Assembly (NCBI GenBank): GCA_016647705.1
Contig: CM028329.1
Coordinates: 12,549,910-12,613,909 of the forward strand
DNA from: Eucommia ulmoides
Lineage: Eukaryota > Streptophyta > Magnoliopsida > Garryales > Eucommiaceae
Length of the DNA stretch: 64,000 bases
Direction of reading: 5' to 3'
Shown here: in pieces, positions 35,059 to 48,500 of the stretch
How positions within the stretch are numbered: the stretch's first letter is position 1
How the letters are laid out: every line of letters starts with the position of its first letter
Position numbers and translations under genes: made by a program
Notes under the pieces: model-generated
Seen by the model: the letters and a program-made list of their open reading frames with translations, nothing else
Databases searched by the model: none
What the model was told of the DNA's origin: nothing

Positions 35059-35340
35059 TGTAAGACCCCGAATTAACACGTACGTCATTTCAGTTGTATT
35101 TTAGAGTAATTGTGAAAATTCGGGATGAAATTGGGTCTAATTAAAAATCTAGAAACGTTAAATCCCAACTTAGGGAGGTAAATTGACATTTAACTTTTAA
35201 TTGAAACTTAAAGGGGTGAAATTGCAAATCCTAGAAATTTAAAAAAAAAAAAAACTTGAACTTGATTAAAATTAAGACTTAAAGGAAGTTGGGGAGAGGA
35301 AAGCGTAATTATAAAAAAAAAAAAAAAAAAAAAAAGAGTT

Positions 35341-35343
<3 letters not shown>

Positions 35344-35399
<56 letters not shown>
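35344..35399. repeat. (TA)n microsatellite, about 28 repeats
   Basis: Uninterrupted TA dinucleotides following a 20-plus A run. Likely hypervariable. Confidence 0.95.
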
Positions 35400-35405
<6 letters not shown>

Positions 35406-37135
35406 CACGTGATCGGACGACAACCGGCCGGCAGGGGGAAAAGAGAGGGCGGCGACGTGGCGCTCTTGGATGAATTGAACCCACCAATTTCATGTAGTAT
35501 ATACATGTGTAATGATCAAAAAATATCAAACTAAATCTGAAAAATAAAAAATAAAAAAACATCAAAGAAAAGCTGGAAACAAAGGAGAGAGAGAAATGAT
35601 CAGAGCGTCGGCGGAGTAGGTACATTGTCCGGTGAATTTCTTGTGCGTATTGTCGTTGCCGGTATGCGTCGTCGTTCGTCCAGGGAGTGGGAGCATTTCG
35701 GTCGGCCGGTAAGTGCGTGACTGGGTGTGTGTGCCCTGTTTTCCGTTCTTTGTCGTCGGAGTTGTGGGAATCATCCGGCGGTGAGTGTTTCGGGTGGGGG
35801 TATTGCCCATTCGTCCATCGTGGGTGTGTGGGTATGATCAGAGCAGTGATCGGCGGGGGAACTCGTCGGCAGCAGCGCTACGGTTCACAGCGATCGTGTT
35901 GGGTACGTGCTCAGTCCGACGATGTGCAGAGAGGTGGATGTTGGGTGCGCGTGCTTCGGTGCTTGTGCATGAGCCGTCGTATGGGTTGTGGTGTGTGTAT
36001 GACTGTTCATCCATGTGTGCGGCGTGTTTATGTGAGCTTGTGTCGTCCCTTCTATTCGTCGGCGGTAGGTAGGAGTGCTGCAGTTTGTGGGGGTGTTTGA
36101 TTAGGCGGGTGTATACGAGTGTGTGCTACGGATCAGCTCAATGGGGTGGGCGTGGTTGTCGTAGGGTGGGATCGGTGAAAGTGGGTTAATCGGCGGTGAA
36201 GGTGTACCGGCGGAAACCCACATCAGAAACGGGAACGGATGAGAGAGAGAGAGAGGCACAGCTGAGAACTGAATAGTGAACAGAAAAAGGAAAAAAAAAA
36301 AAAAAAAAAAAGAGAGAAAAAGGAAGGAAGAAAAGAAAATTACACAGACTGCCCCACTGAAAATCAAAAACACATCTCGGGGTCGCCAAACGATTCGGAA
36401 ACAGGTGAAATTTCAACCGATTATTAATTTTCGTTGAATTAAATTTTATTTAGCGTTACAAATCCAAAAATCGTAATAATTTAGTAACGATTAATTAATT
36501 TTAATTACGTGGTACGTAAAATAGTAACGATTCGGAAGACAGGGTCTGCATTACATGATTCGGATGTTTTAGACAAGATATTAATTTAGGCTTTGTCATT
36601 GTTAGGTTCGCAGGCACCGATGTCCCGATAGAGTGTGGTCAGTGAGGGTTTTGGAGAACGGATAACGAGGTGAGTGTACTATCTTCTTGCTAAATTATTC
36701 TGGTTTATATATATATGATGAAATGTTGGTTTACTTAAAACCGTACGATTTTATAAACTATATGGATCAAGCAGGAGGTGGGTGAGTTGGTAAACTAAAT
36801 TTCCGAAAGATTCCGGTGGTTTTCGAAATGAAGTTGAAAATGAATTTTTGATGGATTGGGTGGGATCAGACGGTGTTTTAAAGGAGAATAGAAAACATCT
36901 GTTTTCTAGAAATGCCTGGTTTTCTAGACAAAAAACTAAATAAATAAAGGGTGAAAAAGTGGTTTTAATAAAATCAGACGTTTTCTTTAAAGGGAAGTGT
37001 GATATATGATTTTTTTGGGATTTAAAAGTTGGTTTTGAGAAAAGGAATAAACGTGGTAATTGGACGATGTTGAGTAGACGATATTTATTGAATTGCCATT
37101 TGATGATGTTGTATTTGATTTGACGAGGCCATAGT

Positions 37136-37260
37136 ATTTATCCGCTTTGGCGGAGTGATGTTATCCGCTTCGGCGGAGTGATATTTATCTGCTTCGGTAG
37201 AGTGATGTTAGACGTTTATACTGCGCAGTAATTATCCGCTTCGGCAGAGTGATGGGTATT
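37136..37260. repeat. Short tandem repeat of 23-27 bp with palindromic core in the second solo LTR
   Basis: Four or five units of TTATCCGCTTYGGCGGAGTGATG. CCGCTTNGGCGG is self-complementary. It occupies the same relative place as the unrelated 42-bp array of the first solo LTR. Confidence 0.75.
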
Positions 37261-37944
37261 CGTAGTAAGGCATATCCTACGGATGGTACGGTACCGTTGC
37301 AAACTCCCGATCGTGAGGTTAAAACGATCACTAGGGCTGGCCAGCGTGTGTGTGTTTATAGATGATATTTTGAGATGTGGTGTTTTACTTATATTGGGTA
37401 ATTTATTATTTACTCTGGTGATTGATTTGATTTTATATTAGATGGATTTGGATGAAACTTATACTTATGGGTTTATTTCCACTGCTTATATTATGAAGAA
37501 TTTTATTAGTTACGCGTTGTTTACATACCTACGCTTGATCCATTTAGATTTTGTGGAATGATTTATGATTACAAAATATTTTTACTAAGAAGGCAGTACA
37601 CTCGCAGGTAAAACAGTTAGGAGTCGGTCGGTCCCCTACTGGCACTAGATAGAGTTATGCGGGTCATGCGATGGAGTCATTTGAAAGGGATCTTAAGGCA
37701 AGGTGTCAGAGATGAATCTAAGTGAGATTCATGGGATTCGAGTTTTGGGTTATTCTTATAGTTCGGATAGTGTGTCCCTATTAATGAGAATTACGTATAT
37801 GTTGTACATATCAAATGTTTGTATATTTCTTTTATTGTGGTTGTCTAGTCAGTTAGGTGATGTCAGGTCGACGTCACGCCGGCCCCAGGGTGACAGGAGT
37901 TCAGGGTGGGGTGTGACAAATAATATGTATCTCAAGTGGGAGAT

Positions 37945-38455
37945 TATTAGAGAATTTTATTTCCTAATCTAATTATGGGCAACATATTATTAGTGCAATT
38001 ATATTTGCTATTTAAAATTAATGGGTTAAAAATTAAGTGATCTAATTAATTTGAGTAAGCCCATGGACTACTCAAAATAATGTGGGTTAAATGAGTAGAT
38101 ACCGAAAACTATTAGGATGATTAGGGGATTAGGGGAACCCAAATCACACCATATAAATACATAACATTAGAGTTATGGTCCCTAAGACACCAAATCATCT
38201 TAACATCTCTCTTCTCTCCATCTAAAAGAGAATCACGAATCCCTTCAAGGAACTCTAGAGATTTGGTTGAGGAAGTCCACGTACCCGCTCGATCCGTGTT
38301 TATCTCGTGATCGATTGTCACAGGATTCCGCATCAGAAGTCAATTGATCGTAATGGATCCAGGTACGCAGTTTACGTGTACATTAGAACTCTTGGTGATT
38401 TAACATGTTGAATTAGGTCTTATACATTCAGATCTATAGGGAATAAATTACTAAC
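37945..38455 (+). repeat. 3' LTR of the copia element
   Basis: 511 bp; its first dinucleotide has mutated from TG to TA and its last base is lost or changed. Preceded by the purine tract AAGTGGGAGA. Confidence 0.88.
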
Positions 38456-38549
38456 GATAGTCCAGACAATATATATCCAATCATTTAACTCGTTTTAATT
38501 GATATAATCTCTAATTTCCTTCGAAGAACAAAGATATGAAGACATAAAA

Positions 38550-41038
38550 TGAGATATATAAACCTCCACAATTTTAGCCTCTCTTTATTGTAATTAATTT
38601 TAATTATTTAGGTTTATATTAAGACTATAATTTAGGAGCAGTTACTTGTGTATATTATATAAATTGAAGTATTCCTTGATAGTAGAAACACATTTAATTT
38701 TGATTCCCTTACAAGTATCAGCCTACCGATCCCCTCTTCTTCGCAAACCCTAGCTGCCTAGATCTACGCCAATCTCCGCTGCCACTTCCGCGAGAACCAT
38801 TACATGAATCGCAGCCACCCTATCTCTGCGATCTCTCTCGTCTCTTACTACTCTGCCTTTGTTTCTTGTTTTCCAGCTAGTGCTCTGCTGCCCTTTATGT
38901 TTTCAGCTCGCTGCTCTGTTTTGTTGTTGGAAAATTATTCTTAATCTCCACAACAAAACGCTATAAATTACAAAAACTACCCCCAGTTTCTAAAATTCAT
39001 TGGCTAGTCCAATTTTTTGGTCTAAGTTTTCAGGAAAACAATATAGAAATAGCCCTACATCTTTAGAATTCATAGATATCTTCCTCGTAACTTCCTACAA
39101 GTTGCCATTTGCATCCCAAACTTTTCACAAACTACCTTTTTACTTGTTTTCCCATATCAGTCACGTCTACTGATTCCATTAGCGGCTCCACAACCTTCAG
39201 TTCCACATATACTGAACCACAATCCCTATCACCAACTTTATCACTGTCAAACTTACACATGACAATTTTCTTCTGCGGCTCACCAAATAGAAACCTTTCT
39301 CTATGGCCAAAATCGTCTTCGGTTTGTTAACCGTTCCTATACTTGTCCTAAAAACGAACCTCACTACTATTTTTGGCTTCGAGCTGACAAAGTCTTTGTT
39401 AGTGTCATCTCTACCACACTATTTGAACCCATATTAGCTTCTGTGATTGGGTGCAAATATTCTATTGCCATTTGGAAGCTCATTCAACATCATTTCGCTC
39501 AGAAATCTTGTGCCAACTCTTCCATCTACAGGAAATGACTCACTACCCTTGAGCATAGCACCTGATCTGTATCAGAATATCTAAAAGATGCCAAACAAGT
39601 TTTGATTTTTGAGTAGGTTTTTAATAAAAGAAAAATAAATATTAAATCTACAAACAAAATAAAATAGAAAACTGGGTTACAAATTGTGGGTTTAGTATTT
39701 TGAATATTATGTTATTTTTGCATTTTCTATTCAAATTGGACTTGTGCAAACGAGTGTTCTCAACTAGAAGCCGGAACAACTCAGAAAAATCGGATTGTTA
39801 TTCTCCGACATAATTTATATTCGATATTTAATTTCTACACTATAATAATCTACGGTGAATTAAAATTTAAGTATAAATCATCCAAACCAATAATCAATCC
39901 CCAGGAATACTATTGTGTTACCATTAGTCTAATGTTCTAGTAGTAATCGGATCTAAACCAAAATTTCTACAAAAATATTTTGACAATAAATTCAACCACA
40001 ATAAAATCAATATTAAGAACAGTAGTCTTGTCACACAATTGTTTACACAATATCCAAAAATAAAATGGAAAAATACAGTATTACATAAACCCAAAAATAC
40101 CTCACCATGATCCTAACCCGGTTGAAAAAAGTTTAGTCGCTCATCATAGTGTAGAATGGCGGCTTCTCGGATACAATCCTCAAAACCGCCATCTCCACCT
40201 TCCCTTAGGATCCTTGGTCTTTTCCTTTCCAAAATGGTGAAAAATGGTAAGTATCGGATATTCTCGAATGAATAATGACCCTTCTATTTATAATCTCCAA
40301 GAAGGGCAAAATGGGTATTATGAAAAAGTCAAAACGCAGTACTGTTCATACACATGCGGTCACTATTCATTCGCATGCGACTACTGTTCACACAAGTAAC
40401 TACTGTTCATTCGCATGCAACTACTATTCACGCAAGTGGGGTGTTGTTCACGCATGTGGGTATTGTACACGCAAATGGGTACTATTCACGCACATTCCAC
40501 TATTCATTGTCTCTCAACCAAGCGCCAAAGCTGAGTACTGATCCCTTCCGCATGTTTGTGCCGAATCCACATAGATACTACATCTGTTTCAGGAGTTGCA
40601 ATTTTCCATATCCATGCCCATCACTTTACTTTGTGATAATCTCAGTACTACATATATGGCTTTAAATCATGTGTTTCATGCTCGTACTAAGCACATTGAA
40701 CTGGATTATCAATTTCTACAAAAACACATTCTTACTGGCACACAGCGTGTCCAATTTGTTCTTTCTACTGATCAACTCACAAACATATTCACCAAGAGAT
40801 TTCACAAGACCCGTTTTCATCTTCTACGATTCAACCTCATCTCTCCAGACTAACCGAGTTTGCGGGAGAGAATTAAACTTCCATAAATTTAACCTCTCTT
40901 TATTATAATTAATTCAAATTAATTCTAATTATTTAGACTTCTATTAAAGCTATAGTTTAGGAGCAATTACTTGTCTATATAGTATAAATTGAAGTATTCC
41001 TTCCTAATAGAAACCCATTGAATTTTGATTCTCTTACA
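38550..41038 (+). mobile_element. Internally deleted Ty1/copia relic with short LTRs
   Basis: Two related sequences of about 165-170 bp (38550-38713 and 40869-41038) share CCTCTCTTTATTRTAATTAATT, then TATAGTTTAGGAGCA and AAATTGAAGTATTCCTT, and both end TTACA; I read them as LTRs. After the first comes AGTATCAG, a worn primer-binding site. Between them, 39340-39600 encodes a copia gag fragment (FWLRADKVFVSV, KYSIAIWKLIQHHF) and 40500-40860 the RNase H tail (SAKAEY, HVFHARTKHIELDYQFL, DQLTNIFTKRF). Protease, integrase and most RT are missing, replaced by unrelated sequence at 39605-40495. No target duplication was found. Confidence 0.7.
40330..40510. repeat. Imperfect short tandem repeat of TACTGTTCAYRCATGYGG type
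   Basis: About nine units of 18-24 bp built on ACTATTCACGCAAGTGGG/ACTGTTCATTCGCATGCAAC, inside the non-copia filler of the relic. No coding role evident. Confidence 0.65.
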
Positions 41039-41121
41039 AGATATCTATTGGGTTTGAATTGTTGAAATAAAAAATAAACTCATAATTGATGGTAACCAGG
41101 ACATGCAATTTAATGTAATGA

Positions 41122-41127
41122 TTTATT
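41122..41127 (-). terminator. Candidate poly(A) signal of BRCA1
   Basis: AATAAA on the minus strand about 255 bases downstream of the stop codon at 41382-41384. Plausible in position, not proven. Confidence 0.4.
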
Positions 41128-41381
41128 GCAAATTAACTTTGTACAGTTTGGATATCCGAAGAAACAGACGACATTGTCAGCAAATAACTTGATACTTACT
41201 ACTTCAACCGACCAGAGAGCATAAATCCACTTTAGACTCAAAAAAATCACAACTCACTATATTTTCATAATAATCTTACATAAACTCTACTTAACATAGG
41301 CAAATTATCAGACATTTCATTGTTTCAGTTTCAGTTAAATGCTGACATTTTCCGGTCACATTTAAAAACGAAGCCACAGCA

Positions 41382-44300
41382 TCATTCAACAAGGTTTTGC
41401 AACTGGCAAGCTGCAATAGAGTTCAGAACCCATGAACTACTGGCCGCCACTGCTCCGGTTGAACGAGCCAATGCCTCTGCATCAAACCTCCTACAGTTAA
41501 TAACTGAACTCCTCTTTCCCGGATCACACTTTTCAGGTAGCTCGACACTGTAAATTATGAATGTTTGTTTTGACAGGTCCTCCTGTTCACTTGAAACAGG
41601 CTTCCGGTGCAAAACTGCTCCTCCAGCAGCAATTACAAGATCATGTAGATAACCCTTGTATGAAGGTAAAAAATCTGCAGTGAAATAAAACTTGCATCCA
41701 CTGAAAAGCTTTGGTTCCTGCAAGTTAGAAAAGAAATGTAACCACATTAAATTCATCAAGATTCAGAGGGCCTCAGGCTAATCATGTTCATATTTTAGAA
41801 ATGTAACTGATGAACCGTTTCTGGACAACATTCCCTTGTGCAAAGAAAATAACCAGATCAATTTTAGCAAACAGTAGGCATCCAATGAGTCTAACTTACT
41901 CTCAAAAGACACCTTGTAAGAGGAGGATTACCTCTAGACTTATATATAGCTCAGGATCAACTAACACAAGCAATGTGGGATTCAACACGCCTAGGTGAAC
42001 TTTTTGACAAATCATTGTGAGCGGATATCAAGAGACCCAACATCGATGTGGGATTCAACACGCCCCTCCCGCACAAGGCATAGTTTGACAAAACACTGCG
42101 AACAGATATCAAACGGCCCAACATCAATGTGGGATTCAACACACCCAACTTCATACAGAAGACCTGGCTTTGATACCATGTAGGAATCCAATAAACCCAA
42201 GTCACTCTCAAAAAACACCTTGTAAGAGGAGGATTGCTTCTAGACTTATATATAGCTCAAGATCAGGTAACACAAGCGATGTGGGATTCAACACAAACTA
42301 TTACCTTTAGGGAAGGAAAAATATATAAAAGAAGGAAAGTGGGAGTGGAAAGGATAAAGTTTACATGGCACTTCATTTACTGTTTTCTGTTTCTATTTTT
42401 TCGTTTATGTTTTCAGAAAAGTTGGAACAAATGTGGAAATCTAAGAAAAAATTGTTTTTATTCTGTTCCAGTAATTTTTTTCTAAAAATCTGACAACAGT
42501 ACAGGAACATTATTTTTTTTTGTTCCCAAATTTCGGCTTCAGTACCAAGTTTCATAGATCATGAAAAAAAAAAAGGAAAAAACAAACACAAAGTGGCCAG
42601 TTACAAGATGTGAACCAGACAATCTAAGGGGAAGAATGTAGAAAGATTAGTTCTGATGAAGTTGGCAAGAATGAACAGTGAAACAATTTGGCTGCCCGGA
42701 TAAGCATGAGGAAGATTGAAGGCATGTAGCGTATCACTTCACTTGAGAATCAGGACAACGTTGTGGTTGCAGTATGACAAGCTCTTACTATTCTATATGT
42801 ACTAATCCAATTGGCCTAACTCACTCCCAAAAGACGCCTTGTAAGAGGAGAATTGTCCTGCACTTTTATATATAGCTCAGGATCAGGAAACACAAGCAAT
42901 GTGGGATTCAATACGTCCCCTCACGCGTAAGATGAACTTTGACAAACCACTGCGAACAGATACCAGGAGCCCCAGCATCAATGTGGCATTCAGCACACCC
43001 CCTCATGCACAAGGTAGACCTTGACAAACCATTGCAAACGGATATCAGGGGGCTGAACTGTAGAAATTTTTAATGGGCCTAACTCACTCTCAAAAGACGT
43101 CTTGTAAGAGGAGGATTGCCCTTAACTTTATATATAGCTCAGGATCAGATAACACAAGCGATGTGGGATTCAACACACCCCCTCACGCGCAGGGTGAACT
43201 TTGACAAACCACTGCGAACGGATATCGGGAGACCCAACATCAATGTGGGATTCAACACGCCCCCTCACGCGCAGGGTGGATTTTGACAAACCACTGCAAA
43301 CAGATATCGGGGGGCCCATCATTGATGTGGGATTTAACACGCCCACTATCAGAAAAAAATCTGGCTCTGATACCATGTAGAAATTTTTAATGGGCCTAAC
43401 TCACTCTCAAAAGACGTCTTGTAAGAGGAGGATTGCCCTTAGCTTTATATATAGCTCAGGATCAGTTAACACAAGCGATGTGGGATTCAACACACCCCCT
43501 CACGCGCAAGGTAGACTTTGACAAACCACTGCGAACGGATATCGGGAGGCCCAACATCAATGTGGGATTCAACATGAACATTGATGTGGGATTCAACACA
43601 TCCAACATTAGACAGAAGACCTGACTCTAATACCATGTAGGAACCTAGTGGGCCTAACTCACTCTCAAAAAACACCTTGTAAGATGAGGATTGCCCTAGG
43701 CTTTATATATAGTTCAAGATCAAGTAACACAAGAGATGTGAGCTTCAACACTATATGTTCATTTTCATGTAATTATTTTCCTTTTGGAAAATGTAAATGA
43801 AAATAAAAAATTCTTTTATGAATCAATTCCAAAAGTCATGGACAACGAAAAAAACCTTGTGCAACAGTCTTAATCTTCCACGCCTAGGACCGCCCCTGAT
43901 TCCATGGATGTCCGCATCAATTTCATAATGCTGCTCATTAACAGGTTCCATGGCCTCTATGCAAGCCTTAATCCCTGAAACACATGAAATTTTAGAATAT
44001 AAACAAATAGATATATGCCTAATCAGGATTTTGCTTAGATTCAAAAGAATATCAAGATAATTGGGAAAGCATTGTACTAACATTCAATACTCAATATCCA
44101 TTTTCCCTCCAAGACGCCCATCAAAAATTTGAGTGTTCTTCTGCATGCTCCATTCTCATCTATAGAAACAATAACATGTGTGACACTGGAATCCCAATTC
44201 TTTAATACTTTAACTCCAGACAACCTCTCAAACTCAGAAACAATTTCCTGCAATTCCAAGTATCAAGAAAAAATCATTCAAATTAATTCTCTTCCAATCA

Positions 44301-45508
44301 AAACATATATTTATCTGTGCTTATTTCCAGATCTTCACCTTTTCTCCATTTATGAGGGCTGAACAACAGAGAACCGACCTTTCAAATAATCCACGTGAAT
44401 TCCACTGTAAACTTTTGCTGTTGTCAGGTTTGATCCTAAATTGAGGTTGGACATAAGATGACAAAGTGATGATCCAAATAAGAGTAAGTCGGATTCATGT
44501 CATGATCCAAAACTAATAGTAAAATAAGTATAATAGTGGAAGCCAATCTCCCGATGATTTTGAAACCAGTTTTTTTTTAACAAAAAAGAAAATTATCGTA
44601 CCTTTTCAGGAAGCATTTTCTTGTCTGTTTTATGTGAGCTCCAGATGTCTCGTTGGGCAGTTTGAGTGAAGCATGAAGAGGACATAAGATGACAAAGTTA
44701 TCCTGAAGCAGGAGAACAAAAATCAACAAAGCATTTATGTGGAAACCCAAAAATCAATTTGTTTAACACTTACTTCATCCCATCTACATTGTGGGATCAA
44801 TTTTGCACAAGGAACATGGAAGCTCTTGCGACAACTCTTTTCATAACACCCAAGAGCCGCACCTCTGATACCGCAGCAACAGCATTTAATCCTTCGACTT
44901 CTAGCTAATTCAGCTTCAAGATTGATTGCATTATCACCTTCGAAATATACATTAGGGGCCCTGCAGGTGTAATATGCCTCTAGCAGCATTAAAAATCTAA
45001 CAAATGGGTTCCAAAGCAACAAAGGTTCATAAAAATGGCAACTGCAGAGACTAGTTTGTCCAGAAGTTCTATGAGTACCAAGATAATTCAACTTTTCCGG
45101 TATACAAATTAGAGAAAAGAATTACGAAAACCAAAATGAGAAGGAAGCAAAAGCATTAAGAAATTGTTAATATAATGCCTGTCTGGAGAGCTTTTAGACT
45201 AGGCTGATTCAATAGCTTATGCTAATGTAGGATTAACGTAGCTAGAGATGATTTGAAATTTGAAATTGACTGAGAAAGAGCTCGAAAGAACACTAAATGT
45301 TGCCAAAGTAATTCCATCAAAATGCTCCAGTGTAAATGAGATATGCAGTTTAGATGTGCCTATGTACTAAAGTCAAACTAAAGTTCAACTTTTAGAGGCT
45401 CTCTTACCATTCTGTGCAATTTCTATGTGCATGTATGACATTTGATCCTCCGTTGTACTCTGCAATGACAGGCTTGCCTTTGAAGTAGTGAACCATTTCT
45501 CCTGAGGC
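41382..45508 (-). CDS. BRCA1: BRCA1 exons 8-14: extended PHD finger and tandem BRCT
   Basis: Exons 7 (end) to 10 make the extended PHD finger of plant BRCA1/BARD1: CSFCQ, then HAHRNCTEWAPNVYF, RIKCCCCGIRGAALGCY, KSFHVPCAKLI and LCPLHASLKLP (about residues 618-745). Exons 11-13 make BRCT1 (CCSALINGEK, SGVKVLKNWDSSVTHVI, FLMGVLEGKWILSIEW), and exon 14 makes BRCT2 (PKLFSGCKFYF, YKGYLHDLVIAAGGAVL, AASSSWVLNSIAACQL), which would bind phosphopeptides. The stop TGA is at 41382-41384. Exon 11 uses the slightly weak donor GTGAAG and exon 12 donor GTTAGT; both keep the frame. Confidence 0.93.
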
Positions 45509-48500
45509 CTGTAATTTTGGTTTTGCAAAGCAAAATATGTTATCCAGATACAAATGAAAAAAAAATTAAAAAAAATAAATAAAAAACCAAGTAGGAGAGG
45601 TGCTTGTAGGGGAAAGAAGGGAAGATACCACAGATTCTTCTGTGCGCTGACAGAAAGAACACCCAGTTATGCTAGGACTTGTCGTGCATTTTCGTAAAAG
45701 CACTCCATCCCTGGTAGGAAGACCATTCTCTGTCTTCATTGGATCGTGCATAACATTGGCATCAGAGTTGCCTTGAACCTTTCCAAGCGGTGGGATTTCC
45801 TTTGCAGAAATGGTTTCAAGGGTGTGATGAGAGTCATCAAGGGCATTCTCTTTGAAGACATTATCAGTAGAAAAAATCACCTTTTTCAAAGATTTCCCCT
45901 TTTTATGACATTTTGGATCATACATTTCATCAACTTTGCTTTTTTGTGCTTTCAAAACCAAATCACCATCTTCCTTATCATCAACTGCCGGAGAAGAATC
46001 AATGTGTAACTTAGAGATAAACCTGTTATTGCAAAGGCTTTGAGTTACTGTATCATTAAAATTATTTTTCATTTGGGGTTTTGATGTGGCATTCTCTCTT
46101 TTTTGTTGCTGAACCACATTCTTCTTACTGCTCCTGCCTCTTTTCTTCACACCCTGACTTTCTTCAATGCCTTCTTTCTGATCTAATAAAGCTGGCAAGA
46201 CAGGGCCTGTGGCTTTATCTCCATCATTCAGGGGTTTCTCCAAAGCAGGTGAAGTGGAACTGGTTTCCGGTGATGTCTCTGCAGAGCCAACGATGTCTCC
46301 TCGAAGGGTCTTCTCCTTCAAACCTGTATTATCATCCTTTTTCTGTCTCTTTAGAGTTCTACCCTTGACTCGCTTCTCTTGGAGGTTATCGATCCCCTTC
46401 CTAACTCTCTTATTAGATTTGTGGAGTATACCATTACTTTTAGCATTTTCAGCTTTGGGGGAGGAAAAAGCAGATAAACTTATTTCAAGATTATCAGTCA
46501 CAATCTCTGGAATCTTGTTTTTGATGTTCCCAGATATGAATTCCCCATATGTAGTTTCACATCTTATGTTAGTGCTGCACTCCTTTTCTTGAATCCCACA
46601 AAATTCATCATTAGTCTCAACCTGTATTTGGCTAAAAAAATTAGTTAAAGGAAGGGCAAAGAATTAGGCCTATCATTATTTTTGAGACATTGTACCTGCA
46701 AATTTATGGGACTTGAACAAAGTTCAGGAGAACAGGCTCTTTGTGTCCATTCAAACATCTCACTATCAAAACAATCAGCACCGTTCAATGCATTACAATT
46801 TCCATTCTGCACAATGTGAAAAAACAAACTTAAGGCATAGAAATTAATGAAAAAATTCTAAGGACGTTAAACTATATGTAAAAGTTTAAGAAGCAAGAAA
46901 TAGGGAGCCGATAAGGTCGAACTTAATGAATAGGGAAGTTAGGACACTCAAAACACAGAGACATAGCACTTGCAATTAGGAATGAAAAAAAAGAAAAAAA
47001 ATAACTTAGGTCATTCATGTAATAAATGCACGATTAACTGTTGATCAATCTAAATGACAATAATGAAATGTAAAATGGACTTTAGAATCACGACATGGAT
47101 AAAATTGCTATACTACAAAAATTAAAAAGAAATTAAGAAGAAAGATATATTATATTATAATACTAACTTAGTCACCGTTTGGTAAAGCTTTTTATAAATA
47201 ATTTTTAAACTTAAAAAATGTTAATGACAAAAAAACTTTTACTTAAAAGCAAAAGCAAAAAATCATGATCTCTTAATGCAAAAAACAAATCATAGATGAT
47301 TGGAAAAAATGGGTGAAGAAACAAAGACAACAAATAAAAAACAAAGACAAATAATTTTTGCTTTTACAAAAAAAAAAATACTAAAAATTATGTTTTTACC
47401 TCTTGATTTTGAAAAAAAATATGTTTTTTAAGTGCAAAACAAATACCACACTTAAAATCGCATACTTTTTTGCTTAAAAGCAAAAAGGTGCTTACTAAAA
47501 TTGTGATTAAATAGTTCCTTAATTTTTTTGTATTGGTTCATTTTTCAAATTAAATTTCTAGTCATAGATACGGTCAAAAATGGCAACGTGTCAAAAAGTA
47601 AGATTTCCCCTTTAGCAACATGGAGGATAATGGGCATGCTTGAAGCCGTAAATGTTGTTAGAATCCACATCAAAATTGTAAGAATTCCTAAAGTATTATA
47701 TATGAAAGGAGCTACTATCTTTGAAACCACATGGTTATAGGATAGAACCTCCTTGATAAAGATTATAGGATAGAACCTCCTTGATAAAGATATGCGTACA
47801 GGGTCTTGATTATTTAACTACCTATTATAGATCATTTGACTTTTCAAGATTATTGCATAATTAATATAGGAGATTAGTTACCTATTATACCATTTTCCCT
47901 TGATTAATGATTGTATTGTATATATAACCAATTTGATTGAATGTAATAGATGTCATATTTCATCAATTCCTTTATGGTATACAGAGCAAGGTTCCTGCAA
48001 AAACCCTAAACCTCCCTCAACCGGCCGCAAGCTTCTTCTCCCCTATCTCTTTCTTCCTCACGGCTGCAACAACGCCACAGCAACACCCCTCCGAACATCA
48101 AAACCACAATGCCACCCCTCAAACTAACACCTGCAGAAGCCTCTCCCTCAGCACAGCCTCTCTCTCCTTCTCTGCTACAGCAACCAGAACCAGCAACCTC
48201 TCTCTCCTTTTTTGCTCAGCCAGCAGCAGCCTCTCCTTCAGCAGAGAATAGAAATTTGTTCTTCCCCTTCAAGCTTCTTCCCTCCTCTCTCCTTCCTCAC
48301 AAAAAAAAAAAAATACCCTAAGCTTCCCTCATCCCTAGCTAGCCGCAGCTCCTATCTCCCTCTTCCTCACGGCTGCAACCCAGCGCCCACCTCTCCAAAC
48401 ATCAGAACCGACGGCGCCCACCCCTCCGAACATCAAAACCCAGCAGCCACCTCTCAGAACCAACACCTGCCGAAGGACTTCCCTTTTTTTTTTCCAGTCA

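Larger units (their letters stand above)
35054..37923. mobile_element. 2.86-kb solo LTR (element 35059-37918) with target duplication AATAA, nested in the copia element
   Basis: Begins TGTAAGACCCCG and ends GGTGTGACA, with AATAA at both 35054-35058 and 37919-37923. It is a diverged relative of 4733-7500: shared landmarks are the ends, a GT-rich block (35600-36110), the exon-like 56-nt segment (36614-36669), ACGGTACCGTTGC plus CTCCCGATCGTGAGGT (about 37290), and the terminal GTCGACGTCACGCC. It differs in a long (TA)n tract (35344-35399) and a different internal tandem repeat (37136-37260). No coding domain. Confidence 0.86.
28766..38455 (+). mobile_element. Degenerate Ty1/copia retrotransposon, split by a nested solo LTR
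   Basis: 5' LTR 28766-29277 (512 bp, TGTTAG...CTAACA) and 3' LTR 37945-38455 (511 bp) are about 93-95 percent similar by eye. They are flanked by GATAA (28761-28765) and GATAG (38456-38460), a target duplication with one change. A tRNA-Met-type primer-binding site follows the 5' LTR and the purine tract AAGTGGGAGA precedes the 3' LTR. Coding remnants in order are gag, protease, integrase, reverse transcriptase, RNase H, the Ty1/copia order. A 2.86-kb solo LTR (35059-37918) sits between RNase H and the purine tract. Confidence 0.92.

Noticed and set aside
35289-35534. Lys-Tyr-Ile repeat frames on both strands
   Set aside because: Direct translation of a poly(A) run followed by (TA)n.
35687-36100. 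137-codon frame in the second solo LTR
   Set aside because: Lies in the GT-rich block; Cys/Val/Arg-rich with no homologous frame in the first solo LTR.
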